A stretch of DNA of 64,000 nucleotides from Limnohabitans sp. DM1 (GTDB lineage Bacteria; Pseudomonadota; Gammaproteobacteria; Burkholderiales; Burkholderiaceae_C): NCBI RefSeq assembly GCF_001269385.1, contig NZ_CXOO01000055.1, forward strand, positions 1,304 through 65,303, in the 5' to 3' direction. The position numbers were made by a program, and so were the translations under genes. Under the pieces are notes generated by a model. The model was not told the DNA's origin. It made no database searches and saw only the letters and a program-made list of their open reading frames with translations. Shown piece after piece: positions 50,361 through 58,289 of the stretch (position 1 is its first letter; each line of letters begins with the position of its first letter).

Positions 50361-53111
50361 TCAGAGGTTAGGGGCCAGCAGGCGCTGCAGGGCCTTGACC
50401 TCCACGCCGCTGCGCTGCGCGAGGTCTTGCACCTGGTCGTCACCGACCTTGCCTACGTTGAAGTACTGCGCATCGGGGTTGGCGATGTAGAAGCCGCTCA
50501 CGCTGGCTGCAGGCGTCATGGCCAGGCTTTCTGTCAGGCCCATGCCGATGTCCTGACATTGCAGCAGGTCGAACATGGCTTGTTTGGCGCTGTGGTCGGG
50601 GCAGGCGGGGTAGCCGGGTGCGGGGCGGATGCCCTGGTATTTTTCTGCAATGAGTTCTTCGTTGCTCAGCGCCTCGGTTGCGGCATAGCCCCACAGGTCG
50701 GTGCGCACTTTTTTGTGCAGGCACTCGGCCAAGGCTTCGGCCAGGCGGTCGGCCAGTGACTTGAGCATGATGGCGCTGTAGTCGTCGTGCGCGGCTTCAA
50801 AGGCGGCGGCGCGTTTGTCGGCGCCGATGCCTGCCGTGACGGCGAACACGCCGACATGGTCTGGCGCTGTGCCTTGCGGGGCGACAAAGTCGGCCAGACA
50901 ACGGCTGGGGCGCATGACACCATCGATCATGTGTTTTTCTGTTTGTTGACGCAGGCCGCGCCAGGTCATGGCGACTTGCTGGCGAGTCTCGTCCGTGTAG
51001 AGGGCAATGTCATCGTCATTCACGCTGTTGGCGGGGTACAGGCCCAGCACGGCGTTGGCCGTGACCCAGCGGCCGTCGATGATTTTTTGCAGCATGGCCT
51101 GGCCATCGGCAAAGACCTTGCGCGCCTGCTCGCCCACCACTTCGTCATCGAGGATCGCAGGGAAAGGCCCGGCCAAGTCCCAAGTCTGGAAGAAGGGGCC
51201 CCAGTCGATGTACTGCGCGATCTCGGCCAAGTCGTAATTTTTGAATATGCGGCGGCCAATGAACTTGGGCGCGGCGGGCACGCCTTGTGACCAGTCGATG
51301 GGTGTCTTGTTGGCGCGGGCCTGCGCCAGCGTCCACATGGGGGTTTGCTTTTTGCCCGCGTGCTGCTCGCGCACTTTGGCGTAGTCGGCATTCAGCTCGG
51401 CAATGAACTTGGCCGCTTGCTCAGACAACAAGCCCTGCGCCACACCCACGCTGCGCGACGCGTCGGGCACATAGACCACGGGGCCGGTGTAGTTGGGCGC
51501 GATTTTCACGGCGGTGTGCACGCGGCTGCAGGTGGCGCCGCCAATCAACAAGGGCATTTGGCGCTCGCGGAAATACGGGTCTTTTTCCATCTCTGCGGCC
51601 ACGTACTGCATCTCTTCAAGGCTCGGCGTGATCAGGCCCGACAGGCCAATGATGTCGGCGTTTTCTTCTTTAGCCTTGGCCAAAATTTCGTGGCAGGGCA
51701 CCATCACGCCCATGTTCACCACTTCGAAGTTGTTGCACTGCAAGACCACCGTGACGATGTTCTTGCCGATGTCGTGCACATCGCCCTTGACGGTGGCGAT
51801 CACGATTTTGCCTTTGGCTTTCACGTCTTCACCAGCGGCTTCTTGCGCGAGTTTTTCAGCTTCGATGTAGGGCAGCAAATGCGCCACGGCCTGCTTCATC
51901 ACGCGGGCGCTCTTGACCACCTGCGGCAAGAACATCTTGCCTTGGCCAAACAGGTCCCCGACCACATTCATGCCGTCCATCAGCGGGCCTTCGATCACAT
52001 GCAAGGGGCGCCCGCCTTTGGCCAGAATCTCTTGGTAGGCCTCTTCGGTGTCGTCGCTGATGAAGTCGGTGATGCCATGCACCAGCGAGTGGCTCAAGCG
52101 CTGCGCCACGTTCACGGGCGCAACGGGCGTGCCGCGCCAGGCCAGCTTGGTGGTCTCGTCTTTGGCCGCGCCCTTGGCGCTGTCGGCCACTTCCACCAAA
52201 CGCTCGCCCGCATCAGGGCGGCGGTTCAGCACCACGTCTTCCACGCGTTCGCGCAAGGTGGGCTCCAGGTCGTCGTACACACCGACCATGCCGGCGTTCA
52301 CGATGCCCATGTCCATGCCCGCTTTGATCGCGTGGTACAGGAACACGGTGTGTATCGCTTCTCGCACCGGGTCGTTGCCGCGGAATGAAAAGCTCACGTT
52401 CGACACACCACCGCTGACCTTGGCGCCCGGCAGGTTCTGCTTGATCCAGCGCGTGGCTTCGATGAAGTCCACTGCGTAGTTGTTGTGCTCTTCGATGCCG
52501 GTGGCAATCGCAAAAATGTTGGGGTCAAAAATGATGTCTTCGGGCGGAAAGCCCACCTCGTCCACCAGCACGCGGTAAGCGCGTTCGCAAATTTCGATCT
52601 TGCGTTCGTAGGTGTCAGCCTGACCTTTTTCATCAAACGCCATGACCACCGCAGCCGCGCCATAGCGCTTGACCAGCTTGGCCTGGCGCTTGAACTCATC
52701 CAAGCCCTCTTTCATGCTGATCGAGTTGACGATGCCCTTGCCCTGAATGCAGCGCAAACCGGCTTCGATCACGGTCCACTTGCTCGAATCCACCATCACC
52801 GGCACGCGGGCGATGTCGGGCTCTCCGGCCATCAGGTTCAAAAACCGCACCATGGCCGCCTGGCTGTCGAGCATGGCTTCGTCCATGTTCACGTCGATGA
52901 CCTGCGCACCGTTTTCGACCTGCTGACGCGCCACGGCCAAAGCCTGCTCGTACTCGCCGTTCAAGATCATGCGGGCAAAAGCCTTGGAGCCGGTCACGTT
53001 GGTGCGCTCACCCACGTTGACAAACAGCGAACCGGTGCCGATGGAGACAGGCTCCAGACCGGACAATTTCATGGGGGGAACAGACACGATGGAAGACGCG
53101 ACAACAGACAC
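50361..53111 (-). CDS. metH: Cobalamin-dependent methionine synthase, split form lacking the homocysteine domain
   Basis: The 916-residue protein contains the folate-binding domain ([35 protein letters not shown]), the cap and cobalamin-binding domains with His446 in [10 protein letters not shown], and the reactivation (SAM) domain ending [16 protein letters not shown] and [21 protein letters not shown]. The N-terminal homocysteine domain of full-length MetH (~330 residues) is missing. In many beta-proteobacteria it is encoded by a separate adjacent gene, but none is in this window. The GTG at 53111 was chosen because AAGG lies seven bases upstream within the riboswitch expression platform. 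Confidence 0.95.
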   Translation of the reverse strand: MSVVASSIVSVPPMKLSGLEPVSIGTGSLFVNVGERTNVTGSKAFARMILNGEYEQALAVARQQVENGAQVIDVNMDEAMLDSQAAMVRFLNLMAGEPDIARVPVMVDSSKWTVIEAGLRCIQGKGIVNSISMKEGLDEFKRQAKLVKRYGAAAVVMAFDEKGQADTYERKIEICERAYRVLVDEVGFPPEDIIFDPNIFAIATGIEEHNNYAVDFIEATRWIKQNLPGAKVSGGVSNVSFSFRGNDPVREAIHTVFLYHAIKAGMDMGIVNAGMVGVYDDLEPTLRERVEDVVLNRRPDAGERLVEVADSAKGAAKDETTKLAWRGTPVAPVNVAQRLSHSLVHGITDFISDDTEEAYQEILAKGGRPLHVIEGPLMDGMNVVGDLFGQGKMFLPQVVKSARVMKQAVAHLLPYIEAEKLAQEAAGEDVKAKGKIVIATVKGDVHDIGKNIVTVVLQCNNFEVVNMGVMVPCHEILAKAKEENADIIGLSGLITPSLEEMQYVAAEMEKDPYFRERQMPLLIGGATCSRVHTAVKIAPNYTGPVVYVPDASRSVGVAQGLLSEQAAKFIAELNADYAKVREQHAGKKQTPMWTLAQARANKTPIDWSQGVPAAPKFIGRRIFKNYDLAEIAQYIDWGPFFQTWDLAGPFPAILDDEVVGEQARKVFADGQAMLQKIIDGRWVTANAVLGLYPANSVNDDDIALYTDETRQQVAMTWRGLRQQTEKHMIDGVMRPSRCLADFVAPQGTAPDHVGVFAVTAGIGADKRAAAFEAAHDDYSAIMLKSLADRLAEALAECLHKKVRTDLWGYAATEALSNEELIAEKYQGIRPAPGYPACPDHSAKQAMFDLLQCQDIGMGLTESLAMTPAASVSGFYIANPDAQYFNVGKVGDDQVQDLAQRSGVEVKALQRLLAPNL

Positions 53112-53226
53112 AGGCTCACCTTGGGCTTACAGGTGAGCGTCGTTGTGCAAGATCATTCAGACATTGAACGGCCCCAAGCCTGACCTGCTGCGCCTGAAAG
53201 GCGGCGGGCTGCAACGCTCCTTGGGG
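53111..53226 (-). promoter_or_regulatory. S-adenosylhomocysteine (SAH) riboswitch controlling metH
   Basis: Minus-strand elements match the SAH riboswitch. P1 is CCCCAAG (53226-53220) with CTTGGGG (53178-53172). GGAGCGTTGCAGCCC is the conserved core, and CAGGTCAGGCTTG closes it. CAACGACGCTCACC (53145-53132) pairs with GAGCGTTG as the pseudoknot. GCTCACC (53138-53132) can instead pair with GGTGAGC (53120-53114), which covers the Shine-Dalgarno. SAH binding would free the ribosome site, so it acts as an ON switch. Confidence 0.88.
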
Positions 53227-53245
53227 AGGTCGGGATTTTAACCGT

Positions 53246-53848
53246 TCAGACCCTCGGCCCTGAACCAAAGACTCTCTTGAATGTCGTGTGCTTGGCATCC
53301 CGCCAAGTTCGGGTCATATCGCCATTCGCTTCCAGCGCCTCGTAAATGGCACGAATCAATGCATCATCCACCACCTTGGCCGTCCGAAGCTTGGCCAGTA
53401 ACTCGTAGCCATGCCAGACCTTCATGTCTGGAAAATCCTTGATCAACTCGTGCATGCCCAAGTCATCGGTCACAACAACAGCAGGCCTGACTTGACCAAA
53501 CGCCAGCAACCAGCAATCAGCTTCCCCTGGTGGTGACCGCCCATAAGAAGTGAATCTGTCCAAATCCATCCGAGCCCAGCCCAGCAAAATACTCTGCGCG
53601 GCTTCAACTTGAGCCTTTTCAGAAGCGGTCAACCTGACCTGTTTGGCGATCCGCTCTTGCGCATGCTCGGTCTGGTCAAACCACGGATTGCGAAACTGCA
53701 GATGCGGGTTGCGGTGCACCTCGTCTTCGGTGACTTTGAGGATGGTCAGTACATAAGGCATCTGCCCGAACTTCAACCCAACAAAGGGCCTTACGCGCTT
53801 GGCCAGCCGAAGGTAAGTATTGGTATCGAGCAGGACAAGCGTCGTCAA
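53246..53848 (-). CDS. PIN-domain toxin-like nuclease
   Basis: The 200-residue protein has the PIN acidic residues in LVLLDTNTYLRLAKRV (Asp8), TEDEVHRN, GEADCWLLAF and VVTDDLGMHEL. PIN proteins of TA systems cleave RNA. Its ATG overlaps the stop of the Xre-ImmA gene (ATGA), the classic antitoxin-toxin order. Together they resemble predicted Xre-COG2856/PIN modules. Confidence 0.82.
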   Translation of the reverse strand: MTTLVLLDTNTYLRLAKRVRPFVGLKFGQMPYVLTILKVTEDEVHRNPHLQFRNPWFDQTEHAQERIAKQVRLTASEKAQVEAAQSILLGWARMDLDRFTSYGRSPPGEADCWLLAFGQVRPAVVVTDDLGMHELIKDFPDMKVWHGYELLAKLRTAKVVDDALIRAIYEALEANGDMTRTWRDAKHTTFKRVFGSGPRV

Positions 53849-54966
53849 TCCATCAACTCCCCATGCAGTGCTATCGCGTCTTGCATGGGTATGTCCATCA
53901 CCTGTTGGATATAGCCCGTCCCTGTTTCTTTGTTTTTAATCATCTTCTGCAACGACTCGAAAAACGCACTCTTGAAGGTGTTCTTCGTTGCAGCGATGTA
54001 TGCCCCGGGCGCTGTCTGCACGGGTGCAAACAACTCTTCGCTCATGGTTTTGCCACGCTGAATCTGGCGCATCTGGTGGATTTGCTCTTGTGTGTGACGA
54101 AGTGGCGGCAAACCCTCCGAATCGGCATACCTGTTCACCTCTGAGAACACACTGAAAAGAGAAATGCCATAAGCCTTGGCTTGATCCGTCAACACCTTGC
54201 CTTCAGCCGTTTTGGTCCCGGTCCTGGCGTGTTCATAGGTCTTGCGTGCCACCGCCCGAGGGAACAGCAATGCTCCTGCAAAGGCATCGGCAAAGTCTTC
54301 TCCTGCATCTTTGCCCGCCAAATCGGGGGTGTAGACATGTGCCAGCTCGTGCGCCATCCAGAACTTGAAGTCTTCCTGATGGGTGTCGAGGTTCAAAAAG
54401 ATGAACGTGACATTCTCTTGAGGCAACAAGATATGCAATGCGTTTTTGTGGTTCTGTTTTTGCCCCCACAGCACGGGGGCGACCACTGCGCCATTGGCCG
54501 CAAATTCACCAATCAGGTCGTGATACGCCACGGTGGCCTCTTCACCCAGACCCAAACGCGCACGGACTTGGCTGACCACCGTCTGCAAAGGCTCGTAATC
54601 GGTGCTGGGTGCCGTCAATTGCAGTCGCAAGGCAGGCATGGGTGGCAAGAAAGGCACCAATGCCTTGAGCAAGGCGCCCATCACCATAGCTTTGTCAATG
54701 TGGGCGTCGGTGGTTTTGGCCCCTGCTTTTTTGCGGAACGCGACCACAGGCTGGCCGACCGTGTCGGTTTTGACCAGCTTGTCAAAACCCAGCTGCAAAG
54801 TGGTGGCCAGTTTGAGCAATTTGTCAGGCCGAGGAAAGTCTGAACCCCTGAGCCAGTTGGTCACCGACTGCGCCGTGACCCCCAGCGCTTCGGCCAGGTC
54901 TTTTTGCTTCCACCCACGCGCTTGCAGTGATTGCTTGATGTTTTCGCTGTGGATAACTTTTTGCAT
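53845..54966 (-). CDS. Xre-ImmA/IrrE antitoxin-type regulator/peptidase
   Basis: The 373-residue fusion has an N-terminal helix-turn-helix (WKQKDLAEALGVTAQSVTNWLRG, ~18-40) and an ImmA/IrrE metallopeptidase domain with zinc motif HELAH in KFWMAHELAHVYTPDL and a downstream Glu in EDFADAFAGALLFPR. ImmA/IrrE enzymes cleave repressors; here the domain may regulate the PIN partner. The ATG at 54966 is preferred over a GTG at 54987 because the latter lies inside a palindrome (54983-54996) that looks like the operator. Confidence 0.85.
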   Translation of the reverse strand: MQKVIHSENIKQSLQARGWKQKDLAEALGVTAQSVTNWLRGSDFPRPDKLLKLATTLQLGFDKLVKTDTVGQPVVAFRKKAGAKTTDAHIDKAMVMGALLKALVPFLPPMPALRLQLTAPSTDYEPLQTVVSQVRARLGLGEEATVAYHDLIGEFAANGAVVAPVLWGQKQNHKNALHILLPQENVTFIFLNLDTHQEDFKFWMAHELAHVYTPDLAGKDAGEDFADAFAGALLFPRAVARKTYEHARTGTKTAEGKVLTDQAKAYGISLFSVFSEVNRYADSEGLPPLRHTQEQIHQMRQIQRGKTMSEELFAPVQTAPGAYIAATKNTFKSAFFESLQKMIKNKETGTGYIQQVMDIPMQDAIALHGELMD

Positions 54967-54982
54967 AGGCGGGGAATTATGC

Positions 54983-54996
54983 ATCACAAACGTGAT
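54983..54996. promoter_or_regulatory. Palindrome upstream of the Xre-ImmA gene
   Basis: ATCAC-N4-GTGAT, embedded in an AT-rich promoter stretch with repeated GTTGATT words (55002-55014 on the minus strand). A likely binding site for the Xre helix-turn-helix. Confidence 0.45.
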
Positions 54997-55089
54997 AAAT
55001 CAACTTTAATCAACTTTTCTCGTGCAGTTCCAATTCATAAACACCGCCTTCAACAGCGCCACCGTATGACGCCACTTGGTGGCGCGGGG

Positions 55090-55179
55090 TTGGCAGGCGC
55101 TTGTTTCATTTTTGTAAAATCCTTGCTACACGGCCCCCTTCGGCGTAGCGCTTCGGCGTCAAGCTGCTTGGGGGTTTTT
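55090..55179 (+). ncRNA. Possible small RNA or isolated terminator hairpin
   Basis: TTGGCA (55090) and an extended TGTAAAAT (-10 at 55115-55120, spacing 19) could form a promoter. They are followed by a structured stretch that ends in a CCCCC (55134) / GGGGG (55170) stem and TTTTT (55175). The inner part contains two CTTCGGCG words. The transcript would be ~55 nt. It could equally be a terminator. No known RNA family was recognised. Confidence 0.25.
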
Positions 55180-55222
55180 CTTTAGCTCGGCATGCATGTT
55201 CAGCGTTGATCCGACTAGATTC

Positions 55223-55378
55223 ATGTCTAAATTTATCGACGCAAAGAATTTAGACATCAAACAAATCAATGGCTTAGCCGAGAAAACGGGACTTTCTTTG
55301 CCAAACCTGATTCAGCTTTGCGCGCTTTTAGACAAGACCCGCACGGTCTATCAAGCAAGCCCGGATCAATGTGCCTGA
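55223..55378 (+). CDS. Possible small protein, unknown
   Basis: A 51-codon frame (MSKFIDAKNLDIKQINGLAEKTG..., ending SPDQCA) contains a short helix-turn-helix-like pattern QINGLAEKTGLSLPNLIQL. Its first codons carry a 10-bp inverted repeat (TGTCTAAATT at 55224, AATTTAGACA at 55247). It converges with the DUF3037 gene and overlaps it by 13 bp. Expression is uncertain. Confidence 0.3.
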   Translation: MSKFIDAKNLDIKQINGLAEKTGLSLPNLIQLCALLDKTRTVYQASPDQCA

Positions 55379-56202
55379 GCGAACTCAAGAATCTGCTGAT
55401 CGCTGACAGCCGTGACGATTTGCACGCGCTCTGCTGCCAAGTCTTCACTGATTTCCTCAAAAGCCCGATAAGCCCTTGTATCAAAAGCAGGAGCAGTGAC
55501 AGGAAACATCACGCTCTCAGGCAGCGCCTGGCGTTTGCGTAAGCGGCGAATCTTGTCGACCCATTGACCACCGTGGGTGATGATTTTGGTGGTGTCGTTC
55601 TGAGCCAAATACAAAGGCTTGATGACCCGATCTGCGTGTCCTTCGGCCATGCGAACGAATGGAAAGTTCACCGCAAAATCGGCATCACCCAGCTTTTCTT
55701 GGCGGTAGTTTTCACCTAACCGAGCGCTGAAAAGTAACTTGCGAATGCTGCTTTCCATCAATCGCTCTTGGTACTCTTTGGTGACGAAATTTCGCTCAAC
55801 GTAATAGTCATACAGCGCATTGAGTTTGGCTTTGGGGTCATCTGCCAGAACAACACGGCGCTCATCAAACTGAAGAATCGCCTCGCGATGACGCACCAAC
55901 TCGGCAAACAGATCAACGGCCAAGCGCACATCGGGTACGGTCTTGCGACCATCCAACGCCAGTTTTCGTAACTGGGCTGCAAATCGCTCCAACTCTTCTT
56001 TGAACAACTCCCGACCGTTTAGGTAAACCTTTTTATCCAGTTCTTTGAAAAACTGGGTGATCCGTCCATAACGATTCAACAGTCTGAACCCAAAAAAGCG
56101 GGCCTCCGGTGCCAGCAACACAATACCGACGTTCGCAAACTCACCCGTCTCCGCAAACGGGCGGAAACGCAGCAAAGCGTATTGGCAAGCAAACTTGGTC
56201 AT
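55366..56202 (-). CDS. DUF3037 protein
   Basis: The 278-residue protein begins MTKFACQYALLRFRPFAETGEFANVGIVLLAP, the standard DUF3037 N-terminus, and has a long helical C-terminal half. Its ATG overlaps the stop of the HipA-like kinase gene. This pairing recurs in bacteria, but the function of the pair is not established; a two-component toxin-antitoxin or signalling unit is possible. Confidence 0.82.
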   Translation of the reverse strand: MTKFACQYALLRFRPFAETGEFANVGIVLLAPEARFFGFRLLNRYGRITQFFKELDKKVYLNGRELFKEELERFAAQLRKLALDGRKTVPDVRLAVDLFAELVRHREAILQFDERRVVLADDPKAKLNALYDYYVERNFVTKEYQERLMESSIRKLLFSARLGENYRQEKLGDADFAVNFPFVRMAEGHADRVIKPLYLAQNDTTKIITHGGQWVDKIRRLRKRQALPESVMFPVTAPAFDTRAYRAFEEISEDLAAERVQIVTAVSDQQILEFAQAH

Positions 56203-56945
56203 TGGCAGTCCCAGAATTGAGGTTGGCGGGCGCGGAGTAAAACAACTTCAATCTCATCCCAGGTGACATCAGCAGGGACATCCTCGTCCAGCCACCACCA
56301 GGAATCCGGAATGCTATCACGCAGCGCAGCCAAGTTCTGGAGACAGCCCTCTATACGGCTCAGATAGTGCTGCCTCAGATCCAGGTCACCAAAAACCCGG
56401 TTCCAATGTTCACGGAACACATGTCCAGCCAAGAATTCATCTGGCTTGAAATTCCGATCAAAAGCGAGATTGTGGTCAATGACTTTCAATTCATCTGCAC
56501 GCACATCCCATAAGAGATTAACGTTACCGCCTAGATGGGTGAGCTTGCGATCGTCGTTGCGAACCCACCAGTCAAACACCAAAACATCCATGGCGAGATC
56601 ATCCCAAACACGGTCTGCCATGCTGATGCTGAACTCTTGCGCATGCGGCAATTGGCAAGATGCAAAACTCAAGCCGGCACCCAACTCACGAATATCTGCA
56701 CGTACCTTGGCATCAATCAAGGCTTGGGGCACATCGGCCAAGGCGTAATCCGCAAGGGGCAACCCAAACGCCGTAGCCAACTGGGCGCAAACCCACTCAG
56801 CCACCTGACTGTGCCGCGAAGCGCCAATCCCCTTGACGTAATAAATCAAACCATCCTCGCCACGGCAAATGAACGGCTTGGTCGCACCTTGATGGGAACG
56901 ACTGATCACCTCTTCGATGACGACAACGGGCTGATTCATACTCAT
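56199..56945 (-). CDS. HipA-like kinase
   Basis: The 248-residue compact protein resembles the catalytic part of HipA kinases. KPFICRGEDGLIYYVKG holds the nucleotide-binding Lys, VFDWWVRNDDRKLTHLGGNVNLL is the catalytic loop with Asp, and LKVIDHNLAFD is the metal-binding Asp. It lacks the N-terminal subdomain of E. coli HipA (440 residues), and no HipB-type HTH gene is adjacent. Its partner is the overlapping DUF3037 gene. A small frame-free gap of ~80 bp separates it from the next operon. Confidence 0.8.
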   Translation of the reverse strand: MSMNQPVVVIEEVISRSHQGATKPFICRGEDGLIYYVKGIGASRHSQVAEWVCAQLATAFGLPLADYALADVPQALIDAKVRADIRELGAGLSFASCQLPHAQEFSISMADRVWDDLAMDVLVFDWWVRNDDRKLTHLGGNVNLLWDVRADELKVIDHNLAFDRNFKPDEFLAGHVFREHWNRVFGDLDLRQHYLSRIEGCLQNLAALRDSIPDSWWWLDEDVPADVTWDEIEVVLLRARQPQFWDCQ

Positions 56946-57024
56946 TGCGCCATCTTATAGGTCAATGTGGCTGCCCTAACTCGTGATTGATTGATGGAGT
57001 GCTGAAAGAGCATGCAATTTCTGC

Positions 57025-57447
57025 TTACTTCAAATTACGAAGAACCAGCCAGAGCTTTCGTCCTATGTCGAGCAAAGACATCACTGCGGCTGTATGCAAC
57101 CCAACCAGCATGAATCCGATCTTGGGCGTGAGTTGGATTCCAAAAAGCAATCCAAAACCAGAGATCGCACAAAACAAGAAAAGTAAAAATCCAATCAACA
57201 TCGTGTCTAGCAAATCGCGGTAGTAGCCTTGTTCGCGCATCACTTTGAGCAGATGCGTGTGACTGATACTTGCCAACACAGCCAAGACCGCCAAAAGAAA
57301 ACCAAGCATCGTTGTACTAATTGATGCAACAGAGCCTCCGAAAGCGCTCAGCGTTGCCTCTTCTTTAAATGACGGATAGACGTCCCAAAACCAACATGCA
57401 CTAGATGCGGCTGCACCTATTAACAAAGGAATAAAGAGCGGTTGCAT
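57025..57447 (-). CDS. Four-helix membrane protein, unknown
   Basis: The 140-residue protein starts at an ATG with AAGGAG six bases upstream; the longer frame from 57495 is not used. Four hydrophobic segments are clear: LFIPLLIGAAASSACWFW, TMLGFLLAVLAVLASI, MLIGFLLFLFCAISGFGLLFG and IGFMLVGLHTAAVMSLL. It starts 11 bp after an unknown soluble protein gene and is last in the second R-M operon. A small membrane protein paired with a soluble sensor recalls abortive-infection designs such as Kiwa, but no homology is claimed. Confidence 0.75.
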   Translation of the reverse strand: MQPLFIPLLIGAAASSACWFWDVYPSFKEEATLSAFGGSVASISTTMLGFLLAVLAVLASISHTHLLKVMREQGYYRDLLDTMLIGFLLFLFCAISGFGLLFGIQLTPKIGFMLVGLHTAAVMSLLDIGRKLWLVLRNLK

Positions 57448-57458
57448 GACATGCTCCT

Positions 57459-58289
57459 TTACGTTGTAGATATTCTTGGAATATCGCCCCTGCATCGGTC
57501 ATATGCTTGCTCTAAGGCTCCAAACACATGCAAGGGGATTGGGTAACGTCCGATCATCTCAACACGGATTTCGTCCTTAAGTGGTGCCATAAAGAGTTCT
57601 ATCAGCTCTTTATCTTCTGTCAGCTTGACGCGCACTTTGCTCACACCAAGGGCTGGAATCATCTCGCGCACCATTTGCTTTGTCCGGTCAGCGAGTGATC
57701 CTCCGCGAGGGGCACGCAAAGTGAACTTTGCATGAGCCGCATCAACACCAGACATCATGTCAAACGCCTCCTGATGCCACCTAGGTGATTGCCTAGTTGG
57801 CGCTTCAGGGCGGTCATACGCGAAATCTAATTCATAAAGATTGCCACGCAAAACTTGTTCGATTTCAGCGTCATTCATCACATACGGCAATGTGACAACC
57901 TGTTCAAGCAACGCGCTTAAATAATCTTCTACTCGACTCAATCCGCCCGCCGAACGATTAGCCTGCCAGACAAGGACGTTTCCACGCTCACGGTATATAA
58001 AGTGACATTTTTCGATAAGGTGATCGCCTTCTTCCAAATCTAATTCGCGCTCTTGATCGTCAGCCGCAACAACGTGAGGCGCATCATCGCGCAACTTGAC
58101 AAACGTTCCTCTCCAAACAGATCCCACTTTGGACAAACCACGAATCTGGAATTTGTCACCACTCAAATCGATAGTCGGTAAATTGCTGCCGTGCTCCATT
58201 ACTGCAGCTTGAATGCCTGACGCCAATGGAATGCCATCTTGCCCCACGGAAGTTCGTGTGAAAAAAACCTTAAAACTCTTTAATGCCAT
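57459..58289 (-). CDS. Unknown soluble protein overlapping hsdS
   Basis: The 276-residue protein begins MALKSFKVFFTRTSVGQDGIPLASGIQAAV at an ATG that lies within the last codons of hsdS (10-bp overlap). It looks alpha/beta: FQIRGLSKVGSVWRGTFVKLRDD, HLIEKCHFIYRERGNVLVWQANRSAGG, LYELDFAYDRPE and a C-terminal LGVSKVRVKLTEDKELIELFMAPLKDEIRVEMIGRYP (read in parts). I do not recognise a catalytic motif. It is translationally tied to the specificity subunit and followed by a membrane protein. It may sense DNA or restriction status and signal to the membrane partner, which is inference. Confidence 0.78.
   Translation of the reverse strand: MALKSFKVFFTRTSVGQDGIPLASGIQAAVMEHGSNLPTIDLSGDKFQIRGLSKVGSVWRGTFVKLRDDAPHVVAADDQERELDLEEGDHLIEKCHFIYRERGNVLVWQANRSAGGLSRVEDYLSALLEQVVTLPYVMNDAEIEQVLRGNLYELDFAYDRPEAPTRQSPRWHQEAFDMMSGVDAAHAKFTLRAPRGGSLADRTKQMVREMIPALGVSKVRVKLTEDKELIELFMAPLKDEIRVEMIGRYPIPLHVFGALEQAYDRCRGDIPRISTT

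Noticed and set aside
53111..53226. Cobalamin riboswitch before metH
   Set aside because: No B12 box; the conserved elements present are those of the SAH aptamer.
55090..55179. tRNA or known structured RNA
   Set aside because: No cloverleaf, no CCA or T-loop consensus; kept only as a low-confidence hairpin RNA.
54931..55185. 84-codon plus-strand frame before DUF3037
   Set aside because: Covers the Xre-ImmA promoter antisense and a hairpin; no ribosome site or family.
57025..58289. Calling the hsdS-coupled pair Kiwa (KwaA/KwaB)
   Set aside because: Only the layout (membrane plus soluble protein) is similar; I could not recognise DUF4868 or KwaA sequence, so homology is not claimed.
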